Position numbers and translations under genes: made by a program. From assembly GCA_030765055.1 (NCBI GenBank), contig CM060953.1, positions 106,356,685-106,420,684 of the forward strand: DNA of 64,000 bases, given 5' to 3'. Below the pieces are notes generated by a model. The model saw only the letters and a list, made by a program, of their open reading frames with translations, was not told the DNA's origin and ran no database searches. The first letter of the stretch is position 1, and each line of letters starts with the position of its first letter. This document shows positions 30,351 through 40,725 of this stretch, one piece after another. Source of the DNA: Mantis religiosa (Eukaryota; Arthropoda; Insecta; Mantodea; Mantidae).

Positions 30351-30490
30351 TGCTAGGTTCCGACTATGGAGATAGCTGCGAGCGAGGCTGCTCTCCGGTG
30401 GTTGCCTGCTTGACTGCGGTGTTTGTCTGCTTCTTAGTCTCTTTGACTAAGTTGTGGCGATGTTCCAACTTTCCTGGCTGACAGGCATTA

Positions 30491-32473
30491 AATCATTCAA
30501 CTCTGCCTACCTCATGGAGAACGATAAAAGCTGAAGCAGCCTACTCGTAGATGATATCAGTTTATTCACATTCTGGTGACTTGAAGAGCTTACACAAAGG
30601 TAAAGTTTGAAAAAATCATTTAATGAAAACTCACACAGGGATTGTTCCAGGTATTTCGTTATTTCATTGTCTCTTGGTGAAGATCCCACAGAGACCACTG
30701 CGGTAGGTGTGGAATTAGTTATCTCGGCGTACTGAGCCACTCACTGCCATTGTACTCCTTCCCCCTCGATCAACCGTGTCACTCCAAGTATTGCGTTGTT
30801 AGTATTCGTAACTCTTCTGGGTTAATATGATTATGGGTTTGTGAGGTTCTCAAAAGTAGGAACCTATCCTATCCGCATGCTTCTTTCCCATATTACGATA
30901 ACATATGTATTCAATGCAGTCCGCAGGCACGAAAGTTTAACAGACCCTGCGCACTGCCACTATATGCCAGAGGATGATTGTTAATATGTTCTAAGTTATC
31001 TTATTAATCATCAATTTTGTCTTGTTAAGTTATATACAAGTTATTTCTGTAAACAAATTGAAAATCAGGTTTGAGCTTTTTGGGTCCTGTAAGACATTCT
31101 TTACACATGCTGAAATCAATTTTATTATGAACAATCAGTGTTAAGTACTATTAAGTGTATGTTCAAGCATACAACAACACCTTACGGAACTCTCTGTGTA
31201 TGTGCGTGTCAACAAACAGTGAGAATGAACATTCAAGGACATTCTGCCATCCTGAAGTACCCTTACTTTGGAAATGTTTCCCATAATTTGTATTTCTTTA
31301 AAACAAGCTCCTCAATTTTTATTAACATATCCAAATATTTAGTATTTGTCTGAAAAATAAAAAGTATATATTGAATTTTCTACTAATAGCCTACGCAGTC
31401 TGCTTCATTAGAAAAGAAACGTGTACTTATTTGCCTGAACAGGTAAGCGATATGAACAGGACAAAAATGGGTGGAACACAAAGGCAAAATATTCAAAACA
31501 CAATTAATTAAAATAAAGTGTTTATATAAATCATAAGTCATTTCCAACATGTCTGTTTCTAGTTGAATTTTACCATACCTTGTCATTTTAAAGTGCTGTT
31601 GCTTTTCGGCTGTTTCTTGAGATACCTTGAAAAAGTATGGAATTTCTGGACAAATAACACATGGAACCAGGCTTTAGAGATTTTATTATTATAATTATAA
31701 GTTATTATAATTCACAATGTTTAACAAACAACTATACGTTCATAATTGTGATCCTGGGCTAGAGTATCTGGCTCACATTCATGAATCCCGGGTTGAAATT
31801 TCAGTTCGTGGTCTGAATATCTGCATATACACATTTTGAAATTCATTTATAATCGTTATATCACTGTGTGGTATGAATTACGGGGTTAAAGGACATTATT
31901 TGATCATAAAAACATCGAAGAAGTGTGACGTCCTGATTGTTCGTTGTTTCCTAATAACCGAAGAGCACAAATTATTTATGTAATAGTTCATCACAACTTG
32001 CAATGTATAAAAGTATAAACTTTTGCAAAAATAATTTGATGGAAACTATATAAAAATATGCAATATTGATAGAGAAAGGCATATTATTGTAACGCAAAAT
32101 ACTGTTTACTAAAGGTAGTTTAAATATTTATTTCCGTTGAAAGCTCGATATAAAATTTTGGACTGCAATACCTATTACGAATACAAGGAGATGTGAGAGA
32201 AAATAAATGAAAGCGAGGTAGTACAGAATGACCGCACAAACTTTATTGTCCAAATCTAAACGCTTTATAGTTTCATCTCCTCCATTTATTGGTTTTAAGT
32301 TTATGATAGGCAAAAGCTATAACAGATAAGCTCGGGCCGTATCGGAAAACATATATGTGGTAATCACATGCATAAAACCCTTTCATTGCACATACCGCAC
32401 TTCATTTGTCCCAAAACCACACACATAAACGGATGTTATCTTTATGCCTATTTTGTCTTTCTCTCTCCCTCCT
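30491..32473. other. Unassigned AT-rich interval
   Basis: No gene recognised. A weak tRNA-like fragment with TGAATCCCGGGTTGAAAT lies at about 31750-31800. Short frames show no motifs. Confidence 0.35.
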
Positions 32474-32661
32474 GCCCCCCTCAGTAGCGTGGATGTTGGC
32501 GTGTCTGCCTCCCGTTCAAGAGGTCGTGAGTTTGAATCATGGTCAGGGTGAGTTACCTGGCTTTTGCCGCGGTTTTCCCTTGGACCCTCGGCTCAATTGA
32601 GCATCATTTCATCCATTCCATTCATCATCCGATATGACTTAACGTTGGAGGATGTAAACTA
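32474..32661 (+). mobile_element. tRNA-derived SINE, copy 4 (internally deleted)
   Basis: Plus-strand copy with a tRNA-like head (CTCAGTAGCGTGGATG, degenerate box B GAGTTTGAATCATGG), GGGTGAGTTACCTGG, then a shortened middle, the TTGAGCATCATTTCA and ATCCGATATGACTTAACG segments and an A-rich end. It is about 50 bp shorter than full-length copies. Confidence 0.85.
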
Positions 32662-33345
32662 AAAAACTAAAAGTTCTCCCCCTTTTATGTAAACTTAACC
32701 AGCAGCAAGGAATTAAAAATGCACCTGGCTGCATTGGATTTGTTAAGATGTTGGTGTTTTATGAAATATAACGGGCTCATTAAAACAGAGTAGATCACAA
32801 AGTGATCCTATATTCTATTTATACGATCCTACCTATAATGCAAAACCATTAGGAAAACTGCATTACCTTTTAAAAGTAAAGTGTAGCACTTATATTTCGA
32901 CAGCAACAGTCTAAACGGTTTCCTAAGTACCACGAGGATTATAACTTATATTTCAAAGGATTATAAAAATCACTAGAAGTTTCCAAAGATGAACTCCATG
33001 TGTATAACAAGGACCTATATGCTTTGTTGTGACATTACTTAACATGAAGGACTAAATGTTTGTGTCTTATAGGCAAACGCTGCTTTAGTTTAAACTGTAC
33101 AATTTACTTAATATACAATTTTCAAATCCGTTCTGTATCCTATATAATGTTAATAACGAGCACGATGGAATATGTGTCCATATAGCTTCAGAGGACAACG
33201 GAGAATTACGGCGTATTTATACACCCAAAGTGAGAGTATTGTTTGTGGAGTAATCGGAAGTAGTAGTACATAGCGGGCACTGGCACATGAATCCTTGTTT
33301 TAAAATCCGTTCAATGAATTTTAAATGGGAGCAATAATGTTCCAA
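32662..33345. other. Unassigned interval left of the virus-like element
   Basis: No gene recognised. It may include the undetected left end of the Polinton-like element. Confidence 0.3.
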
Positions 33346-33349
33346 AAGC

Positions 33350-33533
33350 CTCTGACGGATTTTGGAACAGTCGTAGCGTTGTTTCTGAAACACCCTATGC
33401 AAGAGGAAGGCAGCAAAGCGATGCGCAGATGCCTGAAATATTGTTTCAGAATCCTCTGGTGGATTAGAACCGTCGAATCGTTGTTTTGAAGAAAAAAAAG
33501 TCCTATGCTAGAGTAGGCGGGACGATGTGTGGT
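33350..33533. repeat. Degenerate tandem duplication, about 103-bp period
   Basis: The segment starting CCTCTGACGGATT (about 33350) recurs, diverged, starting CCTCTGGTGGATT (about 33453). Both are followed by a GTTGTTTC/GTTGTTTT stretch and then CCCTATGCAAGAG/TCCTATGCTAGAG. Confidence 0.65.
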
Positions 33534-33737
33534 CGGATCGGTCTAATACTGAAAGTATGGAAACGTGAATGAAGAGAATTGTGCAAATCTGTATTAAAAT
33601 CATTGAAATGCTACAGTGTGAAAATCGGTTTATTTGGGGTAAGGAATGGCAAACAATATGTTAAAAAATAAAGATTATCATCATCTCTTAGGAAGTCGTA
33701 TGCCTGTGTGTATGATCATGAGAAATAGCCGTTGAAA

Positions 33738-34035
33738 AGATAGGCTTCGTGAGCAATCCTCGCTTTGAAAAAAAGTATGTCATCAGTGTACTGAGATCGC
33801 CTATCCTCCCTACCCACACTGCCGCTCCCCAGTGCAAGAATCAACATGTTCATATCCTTTCCCATTCCATTCAAATTGCTATTAAAATGGGAAATAGCTT
33901 TATGAGCAATCCGTGCCCGAAAAAGGTCAACAAAAGGAGGTCATCAAGTCATACACGTGTACAGAGAACGTCCTCCTCCCCACCATCCCTACCTTGATGC
34001 AAGAATGAACATTTTTAAATCGTCTCCCATCCAGC
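33738..34035. repeat. Degenerate tandem duplication, about 150-bp period
   Basis: A unit beginning ATAGGCTTCGTGAGCAATCC (about 33740) repeats as ATAGCTTTATGAGCAATCCG (about 33892). Both continue through a GTCATCA segment, a C-rich TCCTCCCTACC/TCCTCCCCACC stretch, and TGCAAGAATCAACAT/TGCAAGAATGAACAT. It may be a subterminal repeat of the virus-like element. Confidence 0.7.
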
Positions 34036-34095
34036 CACGTCTGATATGTGAAAGTATGATCAAATTATGTGCACAGTTACTTGTGAGCAGTCAAG

Positions 34096-34320
34096 ATGAA
34101 TAGTGAAATAATCAAAAGTGCTATTGCGAGCAACAATGCATGCTGGGTGAACCTTGCGGATTACGACAAGATGAAGCATTACTGCCTGGAAAAGCATGAG
34201 GTACATTGTAATGGCGATACGCATAGCATCATCTGCAAGGAACCTTCACATCATGATCAAATGACAACATTCTTACGTTGTGGAGAGTACTGCGATGTGT
34301 ATCAGAAGTTAAAGGGGTAA
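34096..34320 (+). CDS. Small ORF of unknown function, left part of the virus-like element
   Basis: 74 codons with an ATG start and a TAA stop. The peptide is Cys/His-rich (HYCLEKHEVHC, HDQMTTFLRCGEYC), so metal binding is conceivable, but I do not recognise the family. It points toward the penton-like gene and sits just right of a tandem duplication. An unbroken frame in a region full of broken genes may be chance, or it may be the surviving 5' part of an early gene. A GTAAG after the stop region is not evidence of splicing by itself. Confidence 0.35.
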   Translation: MNSEIIKSAIASNNACWVNLADYDKMKHYCLEKHEVHCNGDTHSIICKEPSHHDQMTTFLRCGEYCDVYQKLKG

Positions 34321-34371
34321 GTAAGATAATGCAAAAATATTTGACTGATATTACTATATGAGGTACCATAA

Positions 34372-35089
34372 CTAAAACACTGCAAACTGTATGAAGGTGA
34401 GATGTGCCACCCTATCAGGACATGGATCTTTCGAAGCCTGTGCCTGAAAGAACCGTGCAACCCATGGACGAGAAAGAATGTGTAGAAAAAGAATGAGATT
34501 TGTATCAATGATTGGTAGATATATAGGATTGGATGGTTCCTGCGAGATGTGATAGCCTGGGGGAACAAATGGGAAGAATTCGTAAAGAGGGTGACCGCTT
34601 TTGCCATCGATGAAGGAACCGGTTGCAAGGTTACACTCGATGCATATTATGCTAACCTTAAAGATGTTCACCAGTCCATCAGACTGTCAGAATATGAGGC
34701 TCCAGCATTCGTTCCCTGGTGAAACCGAGAATAGAACCGATCGATTTCTCTTGAGTAAAATCGATAGCGTAAGGGCATGGAATCTCTGCTTTCATAGTGT
34801 TATTGTTGGGGCGTAGAATGAAGTAATCGCCGACCTCTAGCCTTTCCTTGAGTAAACTCTTTATATCACCCAGTTTGTATGTGCCAGGCAGAATCACTAT
34901 GGTGTCCAGCCTTCTATCGCGAACGAAATGAAAACGGTTATTACTCTGATCAATATTCGGTATTGAGTAAAATGTCTCGAAATTCAAAAGAGCAATCTCA
35001 TAAACGCCATCAGGATCTAGATGGAGTGGTGAATTTAGAAGAGTAGAGGCGCTGGAATCAGAACTGCTCATAGTGATAGTATAACTCAT
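34372..35089 (-). pseudogene. Penton-like minor capsid protein remnant
   Basis: Starts at an ATG at 35089 on the minus strand (peptide start MSYTITMSS) and reads in frame to 34679, where a frameshift moves it to a second frame down to about 34372. The N-terminal part has GVYEIALLNFETFYSIPNI and an IGSILGF segment. The second part has IECNLATGSF and FFPFVPPGYHISQEP. From memory these segments are shared by minor-capsid (penton-like, jelly-roll) proteins of Polinton-type elements in arthropods. It would form the vertices of an icosahedral capsid. It begins about 8 bp after the protease reading frame ends, so the genes were tightly packed. The last third is degraded. Confidence 0.65.
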
Positions 35090-35096
35090 TTTGACT

Positions 35097-35501
35097 TTCA
35101 AGCACTGTAGCGAAAGCGTTTTATGAGAGAAACCGCAAGCGCAAGTGACCACAAATTACAGAATCGAAATATTGATACCTTTGTCTGCTTTACATGATTC
35201 TGACACCTGCGAGATATGACTCAATCTCCGCCGGTGCCTTCAGATTACCGAATCTATCAAAATAAAATGCTAAATTTCCATATTTGCGTATAGCAAGCCA
35301 GTGAGTTCCTGGTTTATACGAAGTGTCCGATTTAATGGCGGTCCCCTCTGTATGTCTAACTCTAACAGGTAGTTTATCCAGCATGTACACTCCTCTAAAG
35401 TTGGGAATATGTAGACGTTTAGCGTAGGCTTCAATTTCTGCTCCATCTAACGCTTTTTCCGGGATATGTACAGGCCTCGCCCCGAGTTTTTTGGATGCCA
35501 A
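35097..35501 (-). pseudogene. Adenain-like cysteine protease, premature stop
   Basis: The frame reads from about 35501. It contains GTHWLAI (catalytic His) and YFDRFGN (acidic residue and surrounding strand), typical of the adenovirus-type maturation protease found in Polintons. A TAA at 35190-35192 truncates it. In the same frame beyond the stop, an ICGH segment (Cys codon 35151-35153) marks the catalytic cysteine loop, so the triad region is complete apart from this stop. No upstream in-frame ATG exists and the frame can only open with TTG, so the true start is lost or altered. It overlaps the end of the PLA2-domain gene (35447-35501). The enzyme would process capsid proteins. Confidence 0.8.
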
Positions 35502-36127
35502 TAGAGTCCTTTACCCATCTTCTTCTTCAGTCGTCTGCTTCCGTGCCTAGGACCTCCGCCCTTTGCTGAGGCCTCCATCTGCTGATGGTGACGAATCATC
35601 TCGTTCAGTTGCTTCTCTGCACCGCGTTTCTTATTCACAGATGTAGCGATCTGAGCAGCACCCCCGGCCAGGCTACCCGCTGCACCCAAGGCAGCCAGCA
35701 ATGGGAGTAAGGGTAAAAACCATCCCCTAGCGGCTGGCGGCAGTGTTCTCTTAGGACGCTTGCGCAACCCTGCACCAAAGGCTAGCTTTCCCTTCATGAT
35801 GGCACTTACAAATCCAGCAGCAAGCTTTTCGCCCAAAGAAGCGTCAGCGGAATGTGCACGCTTCCAAGCTTTCTCTATAAGAACCTTATCAGCCGAATGT
35901 CTCGAACTGGTGTCCCGATGTCTAGCGTAGGCCAAATCGTGATCGCGGCAGGCGGTGTCCAGTCCGTTAAGGGATTCGACGCTTTGTTGTAAAAGCTTTC
36001 GTAGTTTTGTTCCAAGGCCGCAGAATCTGTACCCTGGCAAATGAGCCTCAAAAGGAAGAGAGTTAATTAATGAATTAATTATTCCAGAACATTTTTTGCT
36101 AGACTTCTGAACTCGTCCAGAGTTCAT
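35447..36127 (-). CDS. PLA2-domain protein with hydrophobic and basic core-like C-terminus
   Basis: Intact 226-codon frame from an ATG at 36127. Residues 31-70 contain a parvovirus-type phospholipase A2 signature: calcium loop YRFCGLGT (33-40) and the catalytic pair in DTACRDHDLAY (His63/Asp64). Residues 71-125 are helical and basic. Residues 136-160 are a hydrophobic Leu/Ala/Gly stretch. The tail from 164 is strongly basic and ends ISRKKR, resembling the small core (pX/mu-like) proteins of adintoviruses. Similar PLA2 proteins sit beside the protease in Polinton-type elements. The role is probably membrane passage and DNA packing in the virion, which is inference. This is the only long gene of the element with no visible break. 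Confidence 0.8.
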   Translation of the reverse strand: MNSGRVQKSSKKCSGIINSLINSLPFEAHLPGYRFCGLGTKLRKLLQQSVESLNGLDTACRDHDLAYARHRDTSSRHSADKVLIEKAWKRAHSADASLGEKLAAGFVSAIMKGKLAFGAGLRKRPKRTLPPAARGWFLPLLPLLAALGAAGSLAGGAAQIATSVNKKRGAEKQLNEMIRHHQQMEASAKGGGPRHGSRRLKKKMGKGLYWHPKNSGRGLYISRKKR

Positions 36128-36156
36128 CGTATACTACGAAATAAAAATCATTAGAT
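36128..36156. promoter_or_regulatory. 29-bp divergent intergenic gap
   Basis: The ATG of the leftward PLA2-domain gene (36125-36127) and the ATG of the rightward ATPase remnant (36157-36159) are separated by 29 AT-rich bp. Any promoter elements for the two directions must overlap the coding ends or lie within the genes. No TATA or initiator motif can be assigned with confidence. Confidence 0.4.
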
Positions 36157-36668
36157 ATGGCTTATAACCTTAGTTGCAAGATGGAAGTTGTGAAGCAAAA
36201 GTGTTCGCTGCGTATACAAGTCCTGGATTTTGTCGATGATATCCGCGTCGGAAGACATGGATCTCTCTTCCCGAGAAACGTCAGAGCTCTCATACTGGGG
36301 AGCTGAAATGCCGGGAAGACGAACATGCTACTCAATCTGTTAGTCCATGAGAATGGTCTAAGGTTTGAAAATCTCAACAATTTACTGAAATCGTTACATC
36401 AATCGAAATAGCAATATCTACTCAAAGTACTGAAAACCATACCCGGTAAAGGAGTATATACTTTTGAGGACGGCGAAAAAGTGCTCCCAAACTCTGAGGC
36501 TAAGGAAAATTCGATATTTGTAGTCGATGATGTCATCAATGAGAAACAGGGTAAGAGCATCGTATTATAGCATGAGTAGACATCGTAGCGTCGATGCAGT
36601 ATACCTGGCACAGTCATATGCAAAAGTACCCAAACACTTAATTAGAGATAATGCAAATATAATACCCT
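36157..36668 (+). pseudogene. FtsK/HerA-type genome-packaging ATPase remnant
   Basis: The frame from ATG 36157 has a Walker A region (residues around NAGKTNMLLNLL) that contains an in-frame TGA at 36304-36306, a second stop at 36409-36411, and a Walker B-like SIFVVDD near 36513. A frameshift near 36540-36590 leads to a VYLAQSYAKVPKHLIRDN segment, the conserved sensor-like motif of Polinton/adintovirus packaging ATPases. The sequence after this motif is missing: about 100 residues of the expected C-terminus are gone and the frame runs straight into the fibre-like gene. The enzyme pumps genomes into preformed capsids. Confidence 0.82.
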
Positions 36669-37713
36669 CTAGGGGTATGCTTAACCGCTATATCATAAGT
36701 GGAGATGGCTCAGGAAACTATCAGTTCAGTAATAAACGATTGTGCAACATCCAGGATCCTGAAGAATCCGCTGATTCAACGACTAAACACTATGTGGATA
36801 CGCTTGCGGCTATCATTGAAACTCGGATGCAAACTTTCGCCGAAAAGACTTCATATCAGCACATGGGCGACTTTGAAGCTATGCTTAGGAACCATGTGCA
36901 AACATCACTCGATGCACAGTATGAAAACCTAATGCAATTCGTAAGTAAATATGCATTCAAACGTGATGCCGAATACAATGTTATTCTGGACACGATAAGT
37001 ATGAAGATACTACTGCCTCCAATTAACGATGATGATGTTCCAAATAAGAAATACATGCTAGATTATATGCATGCAAGAACGCCCATTCTTTTCAAAACAA
37101 ACGAATCAGAGAGATAGCTGATCCTGTGGACGATAGCGACGCAGTAACCAAAAAATTTGATAAACAATTTGTTGTAAAGAAACAAAATGAATCACAGCCT
37201 GCATTAAACAGAGCTCTATCTTCCATGGCTGATGATATTGCTTGAGCAGTAGACAAAAATATCGAGTCTCTAGTAAATCGTCAGTCCTCCCTGGATAAAT
37301 GCATAACCTCAACAATGGATAGCGTCAGTGTCCTTAAATCGCAAGTGAATGTTGCAAATGCTATTTTAGACCAAATGAGGAGACAGGTCATTATTAAACT
37401 GCAACCGAAACCATACAGAGGTAGGTCGCAAAGATACACGTTAACATCAGGGATTGAATACTACAAGTCTCCTGTAAATGGAGAGGTGATCAGCTGCAGT
37501 ATGATATCGCCACTCCATCCCTATAAGAGATCAGATACGATCTTTTCAAAAAAAGATGAAATTATTGAATGTTATCCAGCACCCATTCAGATAGATGATA
37601 AATTAAGCTTCACTGCTCCACCCAATCGTGCAAAAGATGGGCATATTCTAAATATTGAATTGAAAATTTTTTATAAATTGACATCACATTCAAGTTCGAA
37701 ACTCAGCGCATAA
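36669..37713 (+). pseudogene. Fibre-like protein remnant
   Basis: Entered by read-through from the truncated ATPase. It contains a GDGSGNYQFSNKRL segment followed by NIQDPEESADSTTKHYVD, a spacer-plus-TKxYVD pattern typical of trimeric fibre/tail proteins, then helical stretches. A stop at about 37115-37117 and a shift of frame lead to a second TKKF-type repeat, a TGA near 37243, and a coiled-coil-like stretch. A C-terminal domain (37315-37713) of mixed beta character follows. Proteins of this layout are found next to the ATPase in arthropod Polinton-like elements. A role in host attachment is inferred only. The gene ends with TAATG, so its stop overlaps the next start. Confidence 0.6.
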
Positions 37714-38265
37714 TGTCTGAGGTGCTACAGCCTGAACCGATCCTCTAAAGACTATAATAAAGAATCAGGAGAAGCCACCTATGATGTACGCTACGAAGAT
37801 GGTGGCCATAAGTTAGGTAATAAAAGAATTATATTTTTATACGACGCTATTCGAATAGGAAACGAGACCTATGAGGCTATCCCGGTGTTGTATGAGCTGT
37901 TATTCAAGCGAGTAGCTCGAAGTTCAGCGTATACTGAAGATGATCTGGATACATATTCAGAGATTTAAAAAAAACTCTAGTTCACAAACAGGGATACCAC
38001 AGAAGCGGTCGACTGAGATCGAGCAAGGGATATGGATATAAAAATATAATACGGGGTCTAATTGCTAGTAGGACTGGTTCGGGTCTCAAATGGAATGAAC
38101 ACGTGCCCGAAAGAGGTCTGGATTATGTATACTGGTCTGACCCTAGCATTCTGGTCAATAGACTCAAATTACTTACTTGATTCGCAGCAGGCCGGCAACT
38201 TAAATTATTCATCTGAAATTCAAGAGATCCTCACGGAATTGAAAACCACAAAAATAATAGCATGA
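37713..38265 (+). pseudogene. Conserved virus-element protein of unknown function (DUF8207-like?)
   Basis: An ATG at 37713-37715 overlaps the preceding TAA. After a few codons a frameshift leads to a segment reading RIGNETYEAIPVLYELLF and a Tyr/Asp-rich run that ends at a stop near 37966. A further frame continues with an Arg/Gly-rich basic stretch, then LDYVYWSDPSILVNRLKLL, one stop at 38177-38179, and a final QQAGNLNYSSEIQEILTEL segment. From memory the same two blocks occur together in uncharacterised proteins of arthropod Polinton-like elements, possibly the family called DUF8207. The function is unknown. The stop (38263-38265) overlaps the integrase ATG as ATGA. Confidence 0.55.
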
Positions 38266-39175
38266 TCAGACAAAACATCGCTGGCGAGTTACATTCCCCT
38301 GCCAGACGGAGACTCCTTCGCAGAAAAATAGTAACGGTCTTAATGACTTATTGTAAACTTATCTTATAGAAATGATTCCATATGCAAAAGAAAATAGGAA
38401 CTATAAGCACATTCTTATTGCCATTGATTTTTATTCAAAAATGGCTTATGCAAGACGTCTGAAGGACAAGTGTGGGATTAATGTTACAAAAGCAATGAGT
38501 AATATATTAGCCGAATTTGATTCGTCACCAAAGAATATCCAATCGGATAATAACAAAAAAATTTACAATAGATACTTCAGGCAATTAATGGCTAAACATA
38601 GAATTAATCATTATGGTACTTTCAGTGTCATAAGGTCTGCTGCTGTCGAACGTTTAATACGAACACTTAAAAGGAATCATGCATAGAGAATTTTTGGCTA
38701 GAGGTTCTCATAAATGGCTTGATCTCCTACCCGGAATCATAAATACCTACAACAATACTTACCATTCGACGATCAGAATGCGACCTGTCGACGTCAGCAA
38801 CAATGATCTGCTCCTCATCGTGTATCGTCGTGAAAATTTCCGTAAAGAGAAGAGGAATGCCAGGAAATTCAACATCGGAGATTATGTCAGAATATCTAGA
38901 CATAAGGGCTTACTGGAAAAAGGGTACACACCCAATTGGAGCACTGAAATATTTCGTATTATTAGGATCAGGAATACAATTCTAGTTACTTATGTTCTTC
39001 AGACAGTGATGGAGTGGAATTACAGGGCGGATTTTATGGTCATGAATTATGAAAAACTCGGTACCCGGAAAACTATCTGATTGAAAAAGTCGTGCGTCGA
39101 CGTGGGAATAAGTTATTTGTTAATTGATTAGGTTTCCGTAAAGCTGAGTGGATAGATGATGATGCTGTAGTGTAG
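38262..39175 (+). pseudogene. Polinton-type integrase with chromodomain-like C-terminus
   Basis: Begins at ATG 38262 with the basic segment ELHSPARRRLRRK. A frameshift and stops near 38330-38370 precede the catalytic core (38372-38686), which has IAIDFYSK (Asp), NIQSDN (Asp) and AVERLIRTLK (Glu), a retroviral DDE arrangement with 33 residues between the second Asp and Glu. A frameshift near 38680 leads to an SH3-like region with GDYVRISRHKG and GYTPNWSTEIF. After another shift, 39062-39175 has a chromodomain-like YLIEKVVRRRGNK segment with one TGA (39125-39127). Integrases of this kind insert Polintons into chromosomes, and the chromodomain may target chromatin. AATAAA occurs at 39180-39185. 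Confidence 0.9.
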
Positions 39176-39549
39176 CTGGAATAAAAAAAAATCTGTGAAA
39201 AAGATTAAGGATTTCGGGATGTGTTGTATATTCGATATTTGGGATGAAATAAAAAGAAAAGTTATTAAAATAAACCTCAGTTTATTTTCTTTTACCCATA
39301 TTCCCAAACACCATGGAAATATTAATAATATATTTCCACAAAAATAAAATTACATTTCCCCTCCACCATCGCATCAAACATTAATCTATAATTTTAACTT
39401 GACAATCATTATAAATTATCATTAATAAATGATATATCATCTAAAAAATAAAAGTACTTATACATGTTTTAGTATCAAATATTGACATGTAAGAGCTCTT
39501 ATTAGGAAGAAACGTTAAACTGTGGCACACAGAATCTCAGTGTTAAAAT

Positions 39550-39590
39550 GTGAAACAAAATGTTTCACTTAAGAGAAAATATTCTTTCTC
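39550..39590. promoter_or_regulatory. Paired hairpin, repeat copy 1
   Basis: GTGAAACA AAA TGTTTCAC (39550-39568) forms an 8-bp stem. Two bases later AGAGAAA ATATTC TTTCTCT forms a 7-bp stem. The same two stems recur in the other copies. A role in RNA 3'-end formation or in replication is possible but inferred. Confidence 0.55.
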
Positions 39591-40109
39591 TATTTTAATT
39601 AAAATTCTCCCACCCTACCTCCCCCTGTTTTACAAATATGTTTTGCTAAAAAAACAAAACAATATAGGACTGGAAGTGCCACCATCACATCCTAGAAATA
39701 TATACTATATATTTCCACAAAAATATAATCAAAATTAATTGTTGCACAATTTTTTGCACAGCGTCGCATAAAATTATTAATCTATAACTGATACTTTTAC
39801 AATTATTAAACGATATATCATCTGTAAAAAGTGAAAGTATTTCTACTCAATTTATTTTATTTTACCCATATTCCCATTCACCGTCACATCGTGAAGTATT
39901 AACTACAATCATCATTGAATGTTGGACATTCCCCCCACAACCACATAAACATTAATCTATAATTTTATACCTTTACAATTATTAAACAAGGTATCATCTG
40001 TATAACTGAAAGTACTTATACATGATTTTTAGTATCAAATCTTGACATATAAGAGCTCCTATTATGAAGAAACGTTAAACTGTGGCACACAGCATCTCAG
40101 TGTTAAAAT

Positions 40110-40150
40110 GTGAAACAAACTGTTTCACTTAAGAGAAAATATCCTTTCTC
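40110..40150. promoter_or_regulatory. Paired hairpin, repeat copy 2
   Basis: The stem GTGAAACA/TGTTTCAC is unchanged and the loop differs (AAC in place of AAA). The second stem AGAGAAA/TTTCTCT is kept with loop ATATCC. Confidence 0.55.
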
Positions 40151-40481
40151 TCCTTCAATTAAAATCCTCCTACCCTACCTCCCCCCTGTTTTACAAATAT
40201 GTTTTGCAAAAAAACAAAACAATATAGGACTGGAAGTCCCACCATCACATCATAGAAATATTACCTATATATTTCCACAAAGTTAAAATCAACATTAATT
40301 GTTCTACAATTTCTTCCACAGCATCACATAAAAATATTGATCTATAATTTATACTTTTACAATTATTAAACAATATATCACCTATGAAAAGTGAAAGTAC
40401 TTCTATATTTCTTTAGTATCAAATCTTGACATGTACGGACAGAAACGTTAAACTATGACACACAGCATCTCAGTAATAAAT

Positions 40482-40525
40482 GTGAAAGGAACTGTTTCAC
40501 TTTAGAGAAAATATTCTTTCTCTCT
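40482..40525. promoter_or_regulatory. Paired hairpin, repeat copy 3
   Basis: First stem shortened to GTGAAA/TTTCAC with a 7-nt loop. The second stem AGAGAAA/TTTCTCT is intact. Confidence 0.5.
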
Positions 40526-40679
40526 TTTTATTTAAATCCCACCTCCCCAAAATATTTTTTCTGCAAAACAAGCAATATAAAACTGAAAGTCATGAGATGT
40601 ATCATGTTTTGCTTACAAAAACCTCATGGTATCAAATCGTGAAAACATAACTATGGCACACAGAATCTCTGTGTTAAGT

Positions 40680-40725
40680 GTGAAAAGAAAACCTTTCACT
40701 TTCGAGAAAATATTTCTTTCTCTCC
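40680..40725. promoter_or_regulatory. Paired hairpin, repeat copy 4
   Basis: GTGAAAAG/CCTTTCAC pairs with one non-Watson-Crick position. The second stem GAGAAA/TTTCTC is kept with a 7-nt loop. Confidence 0.5.

Larger units (their letters stand above)
28640..30490 (-). mobile_element. Non-LTR retrotransposon remnant (ORF1 plus 5' tandem repeats)
   Basis: A GC-richer island on the minus strand. From its 5' side (high coordinates) it shows about 150 bp of unique sequence, four 107-bp tandem repeats, an ORF1-like gene with a C2HC-type knuckle, and about 400 bp of further sequence that includes no reverse transcriptase. The arrangement suggests a LINE of the Jockey/R1 type that retains ORF1 but has lost ORF2. 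Boundaries are approximate and no target duplication was found. Confidence 0.6.
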
